Positions 23,346-34,803 of a DNA stretch of 64,000 nucleotides are shown here, one piece after another. Origin of the DNA: Raphanus sativus (Eukaryota > Streptophyta > Magnoliopsida > Brassicales > Brassicaceae). The stretch is taken from assembly GCF_000801105.2 (NCBI RefSeq), contig NC_079515.1:38945920-39009919 (forward strand), given 5' to 3'. The notes beneath the pieces were generated by a model. That model did no database searches. It was not told the DNA's origin and worked only from the letters and a program-made list of their open reading frames with translations. The position numbers and the translations under genes are program-made. The first letter of the stretch is position 1. Each line of letters begins with the position of its first letter.

Positions 23346-24901
23346 TGAAAACTTTTTATAATTTTTCAAACTTTTTTCAATTTTTCTTTTTAAATTTCAA
23401 AAATGTTTTTAACTATTTTTTAACTTTTAATATTTATTTTCTGTTTTTTAAAGTTTTTAAATCTCATCCCAAAATTTTATCCATTAATTTTAAACCCAAA
23501 ATCTACCGTTAATTAACCCTATTTTGTCACTTTTGGGAGACTAATTTTGTAAAAATAAACTTAGAAAATAACTATCCTAAGAAATTTCTCTTTGTGTTAT
23601 TACCTCTTTCTTGGAACCTGTACAGAAGACAAACGAAAAATGTTAAGAAATTCAAAATTTGGTTTAAGGATGTTCCAGATGAATGTGACCTATCCGAACG
23701 GTATGCTCCATTTGTTAGGAACGAAACAGATATAATCAATACAAATGTGATTACTGTTATTATTTACTTAAACTTTCTTTTTAAAAAGAAAAAAAAATTC
23801 ATATTGCATTTGGTTTAACTAGCTTCTACCAAAATTTGTGGAGTTACCAGATAATTATTTATACGTTTTATAAAGAATGTCGCTTAGATAATTTTCACAC
23901 ATATTAAAAAATGGTTAAAATATATTTATGTTTTCATTTATTTCATCCGTTTAGTCAATAATATTTTAGATAAATAAATTTATGTACACATTTTATAGTT
24001 ATTATTGAGGTAAAAGTAAGTATAAATTGAATTAGAATTTTAGTATGATAATAATAAAGTGACATTTATTTAGAAAGGAGAGGAAATACTTATGATGAGC
24101 TTATGACCGACCGTGTTTATGTTTTTTTTACAAGCCCAGTAGCGATGGCAATTGCCAGACCGTATTAAAGAATAGCCCATTACTTACTAATATGCTCAAG
24201 TTAAAACCCATCAAGAGGGGGTAATTGTGTAAACAAAACAAGAAAGGGAACAGGGAGTGTTTGGTGAGTACTCATAAATTTGGGCCTATACCTTATTGAC
24301 TACTCGCCGTTTTAAGTTCGTGTTTAGTAGCTCATGCTCGAGACAACATATGTTTTTGTCATCAAATTATGACCCAATTTTATAGAGATCGCATGATCTA
24401 TGATACCTAGGCTATAACCAGAGGCGGACCCAACTTCTTCTACCCATTATCTTATAGATATATAAATAAATAAATATTTTTTTTTTATAATTTTGGATTA
24501 ATACGTCTTAAAATCATAAAACAATATTTAATTATTTTGAAACGAAAATTTACTTTACAATGCCAACTAAACTAAAGCGGAGGAAGTACTAAAAACATAT
24601 AATGAATTATACAAGGTATTTCAGAAGTTGTATTTGTAAAATTGATTAGTTATGTTATTAGCTAAACAATTCTAGGCTCATAATTCTACTTCTGTTACAA
24701 TAATTTACGGTCTAATTGCACTAAGATCTCCTGTAATTATTTCAATTCTAATTTACATGATTCATTTTTTTACGATTTGAAACTCAAAAAAAATTAATGT
24801 AAAAATATCAATAAAAATTTTAATCAAACAACTGATTAAAGAGGCTTCCACCGAGAACTACTTTTCCAGTGTTATACTGTTATTATTTATTTTCTGTCAA
24901 A

Positions 24902-24946
24902 AATATACTGGAGTTTTTTTTTTTGAACACAATAATATACTGGAGT
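24902..24946. mobile_element. Tail-only micro-insertion with 13-bp duplication
   Basis: aatatactggagt at 24902-24914 is repeated at 24934-24946. The insert of 19 bp is a T run followed by gaacacaat, the inverse of a ..GTTC-poly(A) transcript end. Confidence 0.65.
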
Positions 24947-25080
24947 GTTTTATTTTATATTTGATGCAATTATTAGAAGTTTTTATGAATGATTGACGAA
25001 ATCAAACGATAGCGACATCAACCGAGTTAGAAAAGCGTGCCCCGCCCATTAGTCAAATTCTATCGGATCATTCTCCTTTC

Positions 25081-25102
25081 TCTCTCTCTCTCTCTCTTTT
25101 CA
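25081..25102 (+). promoter_or_regulatory. CT-rich leader of LACS6
   Basis: A run of TC dinucleotides 25-45 bp before the LACS6 ATG. Pyrimidine patches at this position are frequent in plant 5' UTRs near the transcription start; a functional role is inferred only. Confidence 0.4.
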
Positions 25103-25127
25103 GATTCCGAATCGGGCAAAAACAAAA

Positions 25128-25396
25128 ATGGATACTTCTTCCTCCGCCGCACGCCGCCGCATAAACGCTATCCACTCCCATCTCGTCACCTCCTCTCGCT
25201 CCTCCCCTCTCCTCTGCTCCAATCCCACCGCCGGCGAGTTCTGTCTCGGTCAGTACTATCCCCCCATCTTCTCTTCTCTTTCTCTCTCAGCTTCTTCCGC
25301 TTCTGTTTTCTTATCTTTTCTGATGATAACCAGATAATGGCTATAGCGTCGTGCTTCCGGAGAAGCTGAGCACTGGCAACTGGAACGTCTACAGGT

Positions 25397-25427
<31 letters not shown>

Positions 25428-28400
25428 ACGATCATGTGTTCGTTCAACGTTTGACCTTTTGTGTTTGTTCGGTTTGAATTTTGGTTAGATCTGCTCGATC
25501 TCCGTTCAAGCTCGTTAGCAGGTTCCCTGATCATCCTGACATCGCCACTCTCCATGACAACTTTGAGTAAGCGATTTATTATTATTCATCTTTTAGTCAA
25601 CTCTCTTCTGATGATAATTACTGAATGTGCGTGTAGGCATGCTGTTCATGACTTTCGGGATTACAAGTACTTAGGTACTCGCGTTCGTGTTGACGGAACC
25701 GTTGGAGAGTGAGCCACTTGCTTATATACTGTTTATGTTTCAGGGCCGGTCCTGGTGAAACATTTGCCTTTGGTCCTAAAACTTAAGTGGCTAATATGTA
25801 TTAGATTGTTCCGTGCAAAAGAAAAGAATATATGTATTTGATTATTTAGTTCATTAATCCTGTTCTGTAAGTGGAATGCATAGCATAGCTTTATGTTTGT
25901 ATGTAGGTTGTGCAGTAAGGGTTGGAAAAGGGCAATCTCTCATTATCCGTTTCCGTTATTGTTTTAAGTTGTATAAATCTAAAGATTGGTTTTGGACATA
26001 GCTAGATGAAATATTTACTTCGGTCCGAAAATTTAAGTGGATAAGGAAAATATATGTATTGATTATTTAGTTCATCATCCGTACTTTGTTGTTCCAAACC
26101 CCCCGTAAATCTCAGACCGGTTCTGATTATGATACTTTTATTAAATTACTCTGGTTTTTACTCTTCTAGCTACAAATGGATGACTTATGGAGAAGTTGGT
26201 ACAGCAAGAACTGCTTTAGGTTCTGGTTTAGTTCATCACGGAATCACCTCGGTAAAACTATTTTTTTTCTAAATCTTTCTTTCCCGCTTGAAGTTTTAGC
26301 TGATGCAAGCTTGTGTGTGTTTTTCTATTTCGAGTAGGGATCTTCTGTTGGAATTTACTTTATCAACCGCCCAGAGTGGCTCATTGTTGATCAAGCTTGT
26401 GCTTCTTATTCTTATGTCTCTGTTCCTTTGTATGATACTCTTGGTAAGTATTCTGCTTACGGTGTTGTTTTTTCCATTGCAAGCTTCGTAGGGATGTTCT
26501 AATTATGTTTTTCTTTCTTTTTGACTGAAGGTCCTGATGCTGTAAAATTTATTGTCAATCATGCAAATGTGCAAGCCATATTTTGTGTGCCAGAGACGTT
26601 AAACTCCGTGAGTTCATTAATCTGCTGCTTGGATTACTTTTTTTTTCTTCATATGCTTACCTAAGTGATTGTTTTCTGAAGTCTCTTTGCTTGTTTCTCT
26701 GGTTTGGGTTATCGCTGGAGCTTGCAGTTACTTAGCGGCTTGTCTGAGATGCCAACTGTACGCCTGGTGGTGGTATGAAGAGACTTTAATTTTGTTGCTA
26801 TCGATTACACTTTTTGAGTATTGTGACTACAGCTTTTAAATTACTTTTCTCTTCTCTGTGTTTCTGATACTTATCATGTACCAATTAGGTTGTTGGAGGG
26901 TTAAATGAATCTTTGCCTTCGCTTCCCCCATCCGCAGGAGTTAAAGTTGTATCATATTCGGTGTTACTGAACCAGGTACACTCTTCTCTGTTTATCTGCT
27001 CTGGAAACCGTATTGAACTATCCGTCCTCTGAATATAAGCAGGATTAAGGGCATTCTATCAACTAGGAGTTCGCAGTTATTACATGTTGGTTTCACAGTT
27101 TTCTTACCACACAAATTTGTTTCAGGGCCGTAGTAACCCACAGCCGTTTTGTCCACCAAAACCGGATGATGTTGCAACCTTATGCTATACAAGCGGAACA
27201 ACTGGGACCCCAAAGGTTTTTGCTTACTTGAAACTTCTGTCGGTCTCCAAAACTGGGACATTTACTCTTCTTTATTTCATATTTACACTGTCTATAGCTT
27301 CTAAATTACTGTTTATGCTATCATGTATGCTTCATTCCTTCCTGGCCTGCTCTTTCTGGATGAAAAGGGAGTTGTATTGACTCATGCAAACTTGATTGCA
27401 AATGTTGCTGGAACAAGTTTTAGTGTGAAATTTTTCTCTTCAGATATGTAAGTGCTTTCCTTCTTTCCACTAATAGACTAATAGGAAAATATTTTAAATG
27501 TTCTCTTTTGTATCTATTTACTACATGCACCTCTATTCTTAAAAAAAAATCCAGTTTTTCATGTTAAATACTTGCTGCTAATTTTGTGCTACTCTCTTGC
27601 ACTTTCCAGTTACATTTCATATCTTCCGCTGGCACACATTTACGAACGAGCAAATCAGATCCTAGCAGTGTACTTTGGAGTTGCTGTTGGTTTCTACCAA
27701 GGGGTTGGAAACTGAACTTTCAGCTTTTAGCTAACTATTTGCCATAAATTTGTTTCTATACGTGATGGCAGAACCTCTCGGATTATTTTCTGTTGAATTG
27801 ATTGGAAGAACCACTTGCCAAAATTTCTGCAGGACAATATGAAACTACTGGATGATTTGGCTGCTCTGAGACCTACTGTATTCAGCAGCGTCCCCCGATT
27901 ATACAATAGAATATATGATGGGTAATAGTGTTTTCAGTTCGTTGATATACGCTCTATGCTACTTTTGGTGATTCATTGAACTAATGGTAAAATTGTTGTT
28001 GCCATGCCAGTATTACTAATGCAGTAAAAACCTCGGGTGGGCTGAAAGAGAGGCTCTTCAATGCTGCCTATAATGCAAAGAAGCAGGCTCTCTTGAATGG
28101 TAGGTCCTGTCATGCAATTTAACTCTGTTTGCGCAACTTGCTTCTGTAGCTGTATGTTGTAATTTCTGAGACATCTACTGTTGGTTCAGGAAAAAGTGCG
28201 TCTCCCATATGGGACAGGTTGGTATTTAATAAGATAAAAGACAGACTTGGAGGACGGGTTCGTTTTATGACGTCTGGGGCTTCACCTCTGTCTCCTGAAG
28301 TGTTGGAGTTTTTGAAGATGTAAGTTTATCGCTTCGAAGAGATTGTGTTCTGTCATGATATAATATGTTTATCGCTTTGTTTGACATTATCTTTTGATTA

Positions 28401-30022
28401 AATTTGTATATGACTTCGCCAGATGCTTTGGAGGAAGGGTATCAGAGGGATATGGAATGACAGAAACATCTTGTGTTATAAGTGGCATGGACGAGGGTGA
28501 TAACCTCACTGGACATGTTGGCTCTCCTAATCCAGCTTGTGGTGAGCTTTTTACTGACTCTGGGATAAGATAAATATACAAGTTATAACGCTATATGATT
28601 TAATACTCATTGCTTTTTTCAGAAGTAAAGCTTGTGGATGTCCCGGAAATGAACTATACATCAGCAGATGAGCCCCATCCTCGTGGCGAGATATGTGTTA
28701 GGGGTCCCATCATCTTCAGAGGCTATTACAAGGATGAAGTTCAAACGTATGAATACCTATTCCATCACAAAGTCTTCTTTCACTAACCAGATTGTACCAA
28801 AAGTTTAATAGGTTCAGTTAAATGTATTTAAATTTTAGGAGAGAGGTAATTGATGAAGATGGATGGCTTCACACTGGAGATATAGGTCTTTGGCTACCGG
28901 GAGGACGTCTAAAAATCATTGACAGGTATTCCCAAATCACTTGATTAGTATCCACTATTCGAAGATGGTTTAACTTTTTTGGAGGACTTGTTGGTATGTT
29001 TTGTACCGAGAATCATCTTTGTAAACGTTCCTTGTTCTTTAAATAGGAAAAAGAACATCTTCAAATTGGCGCAAGGGGAGTATATAGCTCCAGAGAAAAT
29101 TGAAAACGTTTATGCCAAATGCAGATTTGTCGGCCAATGCTTCATATATGGTAAAGAGAAAATTTTCCTTAGTTTTTTTGCTTTATTCTTTTCGCCATCT
29201 AACCGGTTTTTATTTTTACTCAGGTGATAGCTTTAATTCATCATTGGTGGCTGTTGTATCGGTTGATCCAGATGTGCTTAAAAGCTGGGCTGCTTCAGAA
29301 GGCATAAAGGTGATATAAACTTCCTTCACCAAGTTCCTTCAAATGCAACACTAGCAAAGTAACTTTATACAATGCTTAAAATGCTGCAGGGAGATCTGAG
29401 AGAGCTGTGCAATAACCCGAGAGTGAAAGCAGCAGTACTATCAGACATGGACGCTGTTGCGAGAGAAGCTCAGGTAATGCCATCTCCGTGACATTTATTT
29501 ATTTCATCTTAGTTAGTGTTCTCAAAGACACCATCACTGACTAAGATTTTAAACAACATTGAATGCAGTTGAGAGGCTTTGAGTTTGCAAAAGCTGTAAC
29601 ACTGGTGCTGGAGCCATTTACGCTAGAAAATGGCTTGTTGACACCAACATTCAAGGTAAATTCTGCAGGACCCATTTGAGTAACTTAGATGAATTAGAAT
29701 CACTGGTTTCTACTCCTGAGGGTAGGTCAGTGAATGAGTAGGCTAGTGAAGTATTATTCTATGCCCCCTCCCTCCAAAATTGTAGGAAAAGTTACATAGA
29801 TATAAACTCCAAATTTGTAAAATAATTTCTAAATTATCTATAGTCGCTAAAATCTCAGATGTGTGTACTAAAAGGACGTAGGATGATTAGTAAACTAATT
29901 GTGAAAATGAATTGAAGCTGAAGGATTTTGATTGAACTGTTTGTTTACAGATTAAGAGACCACAAGCAAAGGAATACTTCGCCGAAGCAATAACAAACAT
30001 GTACAAGGAGCTTGCTAAATAA
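25128..30022 (+). CDS. LACS6: Long-chain acyl-CoA synthetase 6, peroxisomal
   Basis: Activates fatty acids to acyl-CoA with ATP for peroxisomal beta-oxidation. I trace 23 GT-AG exons: 25128-25248, 25334-25394, 25489-25566, 25637-25708, 26170-26251, 26338-26443, 26531-26607, 26728-26772, 26889-26975, 27126-27215, 27368-27447, 27610-27703, 27833-27921, 28011-28099, 28190-28319, 28423-28541, 28623-28746, 28839-28925, 29047-29150, 29224-29309, 29390-29473, 29569-29655, 29951-30022; the frame stays open for 687 residues. RINAIHSHL (residues 11-19) is a PTS2 peroxisomal signal (R-I-x5-H-L). The AMP-binding P-loop is [22 protein letters not shown] and [10 protein letters not shown] are the later adenylation motifs; [14 protein letters not shown] is the LACS signature. 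The protein ends [10 protein letters not shown], about a dozen residues shorter than I recall for Arabidopsis LACS6, and lacks a PTS1 (SKL), which separates it from LACS7. Intron 4 holds a MITE-like insert and intron 2 an (AT)n run. Confidence 0.95.
25741..26125. mobile_element. hAT-like MITE in LACS6 intron 4
   Basis: Begins cagggccggtcctgg and ends with an imperfect inverse (ctcagaccggttctg), a terminus type common in plant hAT-like MITEs. It fills most of the longest early intron (25709-26169). An internal near-repeat (gtcctaaaacttaagtggctaa and gtccgaaaatttaagtggataa, each followed by a gattatttagttcat block) suggests an internal duplication. I could not identify a clear 8-bp target duplication. 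Confidence 0.5.
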
Positions 30023-31192
30023 AGCTTTGTGATTCGGGTGTAATTCGAGTGATTAATAAAAAATCCTAAAATTGTAATTCTTTTTTATTTTTTTCTTCTT
30101 GCTATATGTTTCATTGAATGTTCGCTAAGGTAATAAAGGTGCTATAGTATAGGTACTAAAACGTTTGCCTTGTGTAATAAGAAAGTCAAAAACATTCTCA
30201 ATTCGTTTTGTATTTTTCTTTCAGATTCTTCGTACTAAACGACAGAGAAACGTATAGCGAGCGGTCAGAGAAACATAAAGCATTGACTTATCTTTTTGCC
30301 TACAATATAGATCTTTTTCAACGTTTTAGCGGTCAGAGGAACGCAAAACATTGACTTTTATCTTAAAGTTGTAACGCTTGTTGACCAATTTAAAGAAAAA
30401 AGGTTGTAACGCTAAGCGAGCGGTCAGTTTAGCAGGAAGTCTTAATTGTTATTTAGTTGTATAACCGGTTACAAATTGTGATAAATTAGTATTATTTTAG
30501 TTTTAAAAACAAACAAAAAATGACTACGATTTTGAAAAAACCTAACAGGCGTTTAAAAGTCTTTTTGGCCGTTTAAAAGTCGTATAGACAAAGATATCCA
30601 GCCTAGATGGTAACCTCTCCATCTACATCTGATTGGTTTGTTTTCTACTTTTCTTTCTCATTTTCATTTTAAGCCGCAAACACCACATCCAAATAGATAT
30701 TCATTTGGAGATTAATCCCGATATACACGCAATAAACGGTCCCGGTTTTCGTGTGTAAGAGAATAAAACCAAATTTAGTTACGGTTTCTGGCTGGATCGG
30801 TTTGCTTAACCGAACTCACAGCCCTAATCTATTGGTAGGTGGAGATTTGACTGTGTAATCCACTACCAAGTGGGGAAAGAAAAAAGCAAGATTATGGTCC
30901 AAAACAAGAAAGAGACTTACAGGCCTTACAATAACCGTGGATCTCTCGCCTCAGCTAATTTTCAAACACAATCCCATTTCTTAGACACCTCGGGATCTCA
31001 GTTTGGTCTGAACGTCTGTGTCATGTCTTATAAATATCTGAGCTCTTTCTTCTATTCAACAGTCTGTAATCTCAAGCAGAGTCTCTCTGTCGTCTCTGTC
31101 TCCTTCTTCAGCATACACAACACACATACAAACACTTCTGTATATATATATAGTGAGTTAGAGTGGTTTTATCTGACCAAAATTCATTGAAC
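30023..31192. other. LACS6 3' flank and STP6 promoter
   Basis: Contains the LACS6 3' UTR (a candidate AATAAA lies near 30055), the agcggtcagag duplication at 30260-30361, and the STP6 upstream region with a TATA-like ttataaatat near 31030 and a CT-rich leader at 31070-31110. Confidence 0.5.
30260..30361 (+). repeat. 68-bp imperfect tandem duplication
   Basis: agcggtcagagaaacataaagcattgactt (in part) at 30260-30290 recurs as agcggtcagaggaacg..acattgactt at 30328-30357, and gcgagcggtcag reappears at about 30416. gttgtaacgct is also duplicated nearby (about 30369 and 30404). Confidence 0.6.
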
Positions 31193-33895
31193 ATGGCTGT
31201 TGTTGTATCCTCTAACGGGAATGGTCCGGCTTTTGAAGCCAAGATGACTGTCTATGTCTTCGTCTGCGTTATGATTGCTGCTGTCGGCGGTTTGATCTTC
31301 GGTTACGACATCGGAATTTCCGGTTTATTCTCTTTCTCTGTACTAATTTTCACCTTACTTGCGTACCAAGAAACAAAACTCCAAAAAGACCTAACTTGTG
31401 TTTCATGTTAATGACTTAATAAGGTGGAGTGACGGCGATGGATGATTTCTTGAAGAAATTTTTCCCTTCGGTGTGGGAGAGGAAGCAGCACGCTCATGAG
31501 AACAATTACTGCAAGTATAATAACCAGTACTTGCAACTATTCACATCGTCTCTTTACCTAGCCGCCCTCGTGGGCAGCTTCTTGGCTTCAGCCGTATGTT
31601 CCAAACTTGGAAGGAAGCCCACTATGCAGTTTGCTTCTGTCTTTTTCTTGATCGGTGTCGGGCTAGCCGCAGGAGCCGTTAACATCGTCATGTTGATCAT
31701 TGGAAGAATCATGCTTGGCTTGGGTGTAGGCTTTGGCAATCAGGTAGATACATAATGCATTTTTCCTTTGCTTTGAGATTCACTATATTGAAAAGCAATT
31801 CACTATACATTTTTTTGGACAAATCAATTCACTATAATATATATACAACATTGACTTTTTAGATTACATTGAGTTTATGTTTCAACTTTCTGATGGATAC
31901 AGGTTTTTTTCTTTGCTTTGACAAAAAAAAATGTGTGTAGTGATTTTGTAGAGATTTAGTGAAATTTTTTGTTTTCTCTCAATATTTTAACAAAACTAAT
32001 CAATATTAGTTTCCTAAACATAATCAAATAATATTATGGACTTTCTAAATTAACATTGAATATATTTTTTTTGTTCAAATTAACATTGAATATTAAAATC
32101 TACTTTTTAAAGAGATAAATTGATTTTAGTGCTAATTACTTCTTACTTTATTTCATTTCATTTGGTTTTGTAAATAAAACCAAAATATATTTGTAAATTA
32201 TGTTGATATTTTTGGTTAGTAAATATAAAATTAAATTCATATATAGTTATTCTGAATTTTTTTTTGTTATAAGCTCATAATTTTAACTCTAATTTTGAAC
32301 TTTTTCGACCATTCTTAAAAATTGTCATGCCTGGCAGATCTCTAGAAATGACCTAACATTGTTGTGTGTACCTTAAATTTGCAGGCAGTGCCCCTCTTCC
32401 TATCAGAGATTGCTCCAGCACAGCTCAGGGGAGGTCTCAACATTGTGTTCCAACTCATGGTCACAATTGGAATACTAATAGCCAACCTTGTCAACTACTT
32501 CACTGCCACCGTTCACCCTAACGGATGGAGAATGGCTCTCGGCGGAGCCGGAATCCCCGCCGTTATCCTCCTCTTCGGTTCACTGATCATCTGCGAGACT
32601 CCCACAAGTCTCATCGAGCGCAACAAAAACGAAGAAGGCAAAGAAACCCTAAGGAAGATCAGAGGAGTTGAAGATATAAACGAGGAGTATGAATCTATCG
32701 TCCATGCATGTGAGATTGCGAGTCAAGTGAAGGACCCTTACAGGAAACTGTTGAAACCAGCGAGTCGACCACCTTTAATCATTGGAATGCTTCTCCAGTT
32801 TTTCCAGCAGTTTAGTGGAATCAATGCTATTATGTTCTACGCACCGGTTTTGTTCCAGACCGTTGGCTTTAAAAGTGACGGAGCTCTTCTCTCTGCGGTT
32901 ATCACTGGAAGCATCAACGTTCTTAGTACGTTTGTTGGGATCTACCTTGTCGATAGAACTGGCCGGAGGTTCCTTCTTTTACAATCTTCCGTTCACATGC
33001 TCATTTGTCAGGTACGTACATTTCTCTATTTCTTTGGTTATTGTGTTTAGGTCTATCTTGAAGTAGGTATATTGCTCCACAAGTAATCTTCTTTGTTTAT
33101 TGAATCAAAGAGCAGCCAATGCTAGTATCTAGCAAGGATTCTAGACATTAGAAATAACAAAAAAGAGAGAAAAATGGAGAAAATGAATAAATATATAAAA
33201 AGAAGTAAATAGTTCTCATTTGAAAAATTCATCAACAACTTTTTTTCAAACGTGTTAACTCGTGACTGATTTAATTTGTTTTTATGATTTAAAATTTAGT
33301 TAATAATGAAGTTATACTAAATTATTAGTATTTTGCTTATGAGATACTTTGATGGGTTTCTCCTTGATAGACATGCTTTAAGCATCTTGAATTTGGTATC
33401 TTGCACCACGAGTAACCCTCTAAAACTAACAAATTTTTCTAACAGTTGGTCATTGGAATCGTCCTAGCGAAAGACTTGGGAACGACGAGTACATTAGGGA
33501 AGGCACAAGCCATGGTGGTTGTGGTCTTTGTCTGCCTTTACGTGATGGGATTCGCGTGGTCATGGGGACCTTTAGGATGGCTAATTCCCAGCGAGACGTT
33601 TCCTCTAGAGACTCGAAGTGCAGGATTCGCTGTTGCAGTCTCGTGCAACATGTTATTCACGTTCGTGATCGCACAAGCGTTCTTGTCAATGCTTTGCGGG
33701 ATGAGATCAGGAATATTCTTCTTCTTCAGCGCTTGGATCATTGTGATGGGACTGTTTGCTGTGTTCTTTATACCGGAGACAAAGGGAGTGGCTATTGATG
33801 ATGTGCGGGAGAGAGTGTGGAAGCCACATTGGTTCTGGAAAAGGTATATGCTTGCTGAGGATGATCATCAAGACGTGGAGAAGAGAACTGAATGA
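31193..33895 (+). CDS. STP6: Sugar transport protein, hexose/H+ symporter (STP6-type)
   Basis: Four exons, 31193-31322, 31424-31743, 32385-33011 and 33446-33895 (all GT-AG), give 508 residues, the normal STP length. A major-facilitator sugar porter with 12 membrane helices: helix 1 VYVFVCVMIAAVGGLIFGYDIGISGG with the family start motif; the Cys-bearing extracellular loop after helix 1 (ENNYCKY); the GRKPT loop; PLFLSEIAP with the PxxxSEIAP motif after helix 4; QQFSGINAIMFYAPVLFQ in helix 7 (sugar contact); DRTGRR; PLGWLIPSETFPLETR; and PETKG near the end. It takes up monosaccharides across the plasma membrane with protons. The sequence is closer to STP6 than to STP13 by recall, and the position after LACS6 equals At3g05960. 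STP6 in Arabidopsis is pollen-expressed. The ATG is the first in frame after the TATA-bearing promoter. Confidence 0.93.
31796..31836. mobile_element. Micro-insertion in STP6 intron 2, 12-bp duplication
   Basis: caattcactata at 31796-31807 is repeated at 31825-31836, enclosing catttttttggacaaat (17 bp), a T run plus a short unique part. Confidence 0.55.
32047..32093. mobile_element. Micro-insertion in STP6 intron 2, 17-bp duplication
   Basis: aaattaacattgaatat at 32047-32063 is repeated exactly at 32077-32093, enclosing attttttttgttc (13 bp). This is the second such event within 300 bp of the same intron. Confidence 0.6.
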
Positions 33896-34803
33896 TATCA
33901 TGTCTTTGTTTTGTTTTATTTTTTCTTGTTAATGTTTGCAACTCTTTCGTTAGCTTCTTTTGTTTTGTGGGAAGAACAAATACTGAGATAAGACCAGCTT
34001 GTTGATTCAGGTTAGGTATTTCTATCAATGAATATTAATGAAAAATTTCTGACAGTTTACATATTACTTATCTAGAATTATATGTTTTTGAAACAGAGTT
34101 CTATATTTTTTAACATAATTATATGTCTGTTGCAAAACTTGTTTTTGAAACAGAGTTCTGTTGCTCAAAAAAAAACATATGTCTGTTGCAAAATTCTTCT
34201 ATGTTTTGTTGCAGAATTCTTCTATGTTTGTGTTGTAGAATCTTATGTTTTATACTTCAGTTTTATGTTTTTGTCCCTAGAATAATATGCTTTAAAACTA
34301 ATTCCATATTTTAAAAATGATTATGTTCTTAAAGTAGAACTTAAGTTTTTGTAGGAAATTCTCTGTTAAATTAGAATTTTATGTTTCTAAAGTAGTATAG
34401 TTCTATGTTTTCGTAAAATTATTTTGTTTTTGAATTCATCACATGTTTTTTGTGTGATTATATAAAAATAATTACTAGCTGTACCTAACGAAGCAAAACA
34501 AACCAACAAATCCGGTTAAGGCGAATCATAAACCAGCATCCTCATGTACTCTTTTTTTTTTTTGAACAGCTCATCCCTCATGTACTCTTATCAGTGTCTT
34601 TCAGTACCTTTCCTTTTAGAAGATAAACAAAAGATTCATCACTCAAACACTCAATCCCCTAAAGATCTTTTGTCGCCAACTCAAAATGCAAAACCACAAG
34701 AAATTAAAGAGAGAGCCTAGTTTCAAAAACATTTCAAACTAATATAGCAAAACAAGACAGAGAAAAAGAAAGAACAAGATCACGTTGGTGAGAGCAAAAT
34801 TTT
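33896..34803. other. Intergenic between convergent STP6 and CCT3
   Basis: Holds the 3' ends of two convergent genes. 34070-34290 is a T-rich, locally repetitive stretch in which tgtttttgaaacagagttct recurs (about 34082 and 34140). A tail-only insertion lies at 34540-34589. Confidence 0.5.
34540..34589. mobile_element. Tail-only micro-insertion with 14-bp duplication
   Basis: cctcatgtactctt at 34540-34553 is repeated at 34576-34589. The 22-bp insert is a T run followed by gaacagctcatc, similar to the T-run plus gaaca inserts at 24915 and 47823. Confidence 0.65.

Larger units (their letters stand above)
19074..25036. other. Gene-poor intergenic region left of LACS6
   Basis: About 6 kb with no supportable gene. 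Short open frames (for example 20141-20407, 21716-21997, 23003-23209) are AT-rich, low in complexity and show no family match. It contains tail-only insertions at 22166-22219 and 24902-24946, a T-run insertion between accacgga repeats at 19395-19419, a tRNA-like A/B-box pair near 21327-21433, a dispersed repeat pair at 23264/24435 and a hAT-like motif (cagaggcggaccca) at 24420. Confidence 0.55.
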
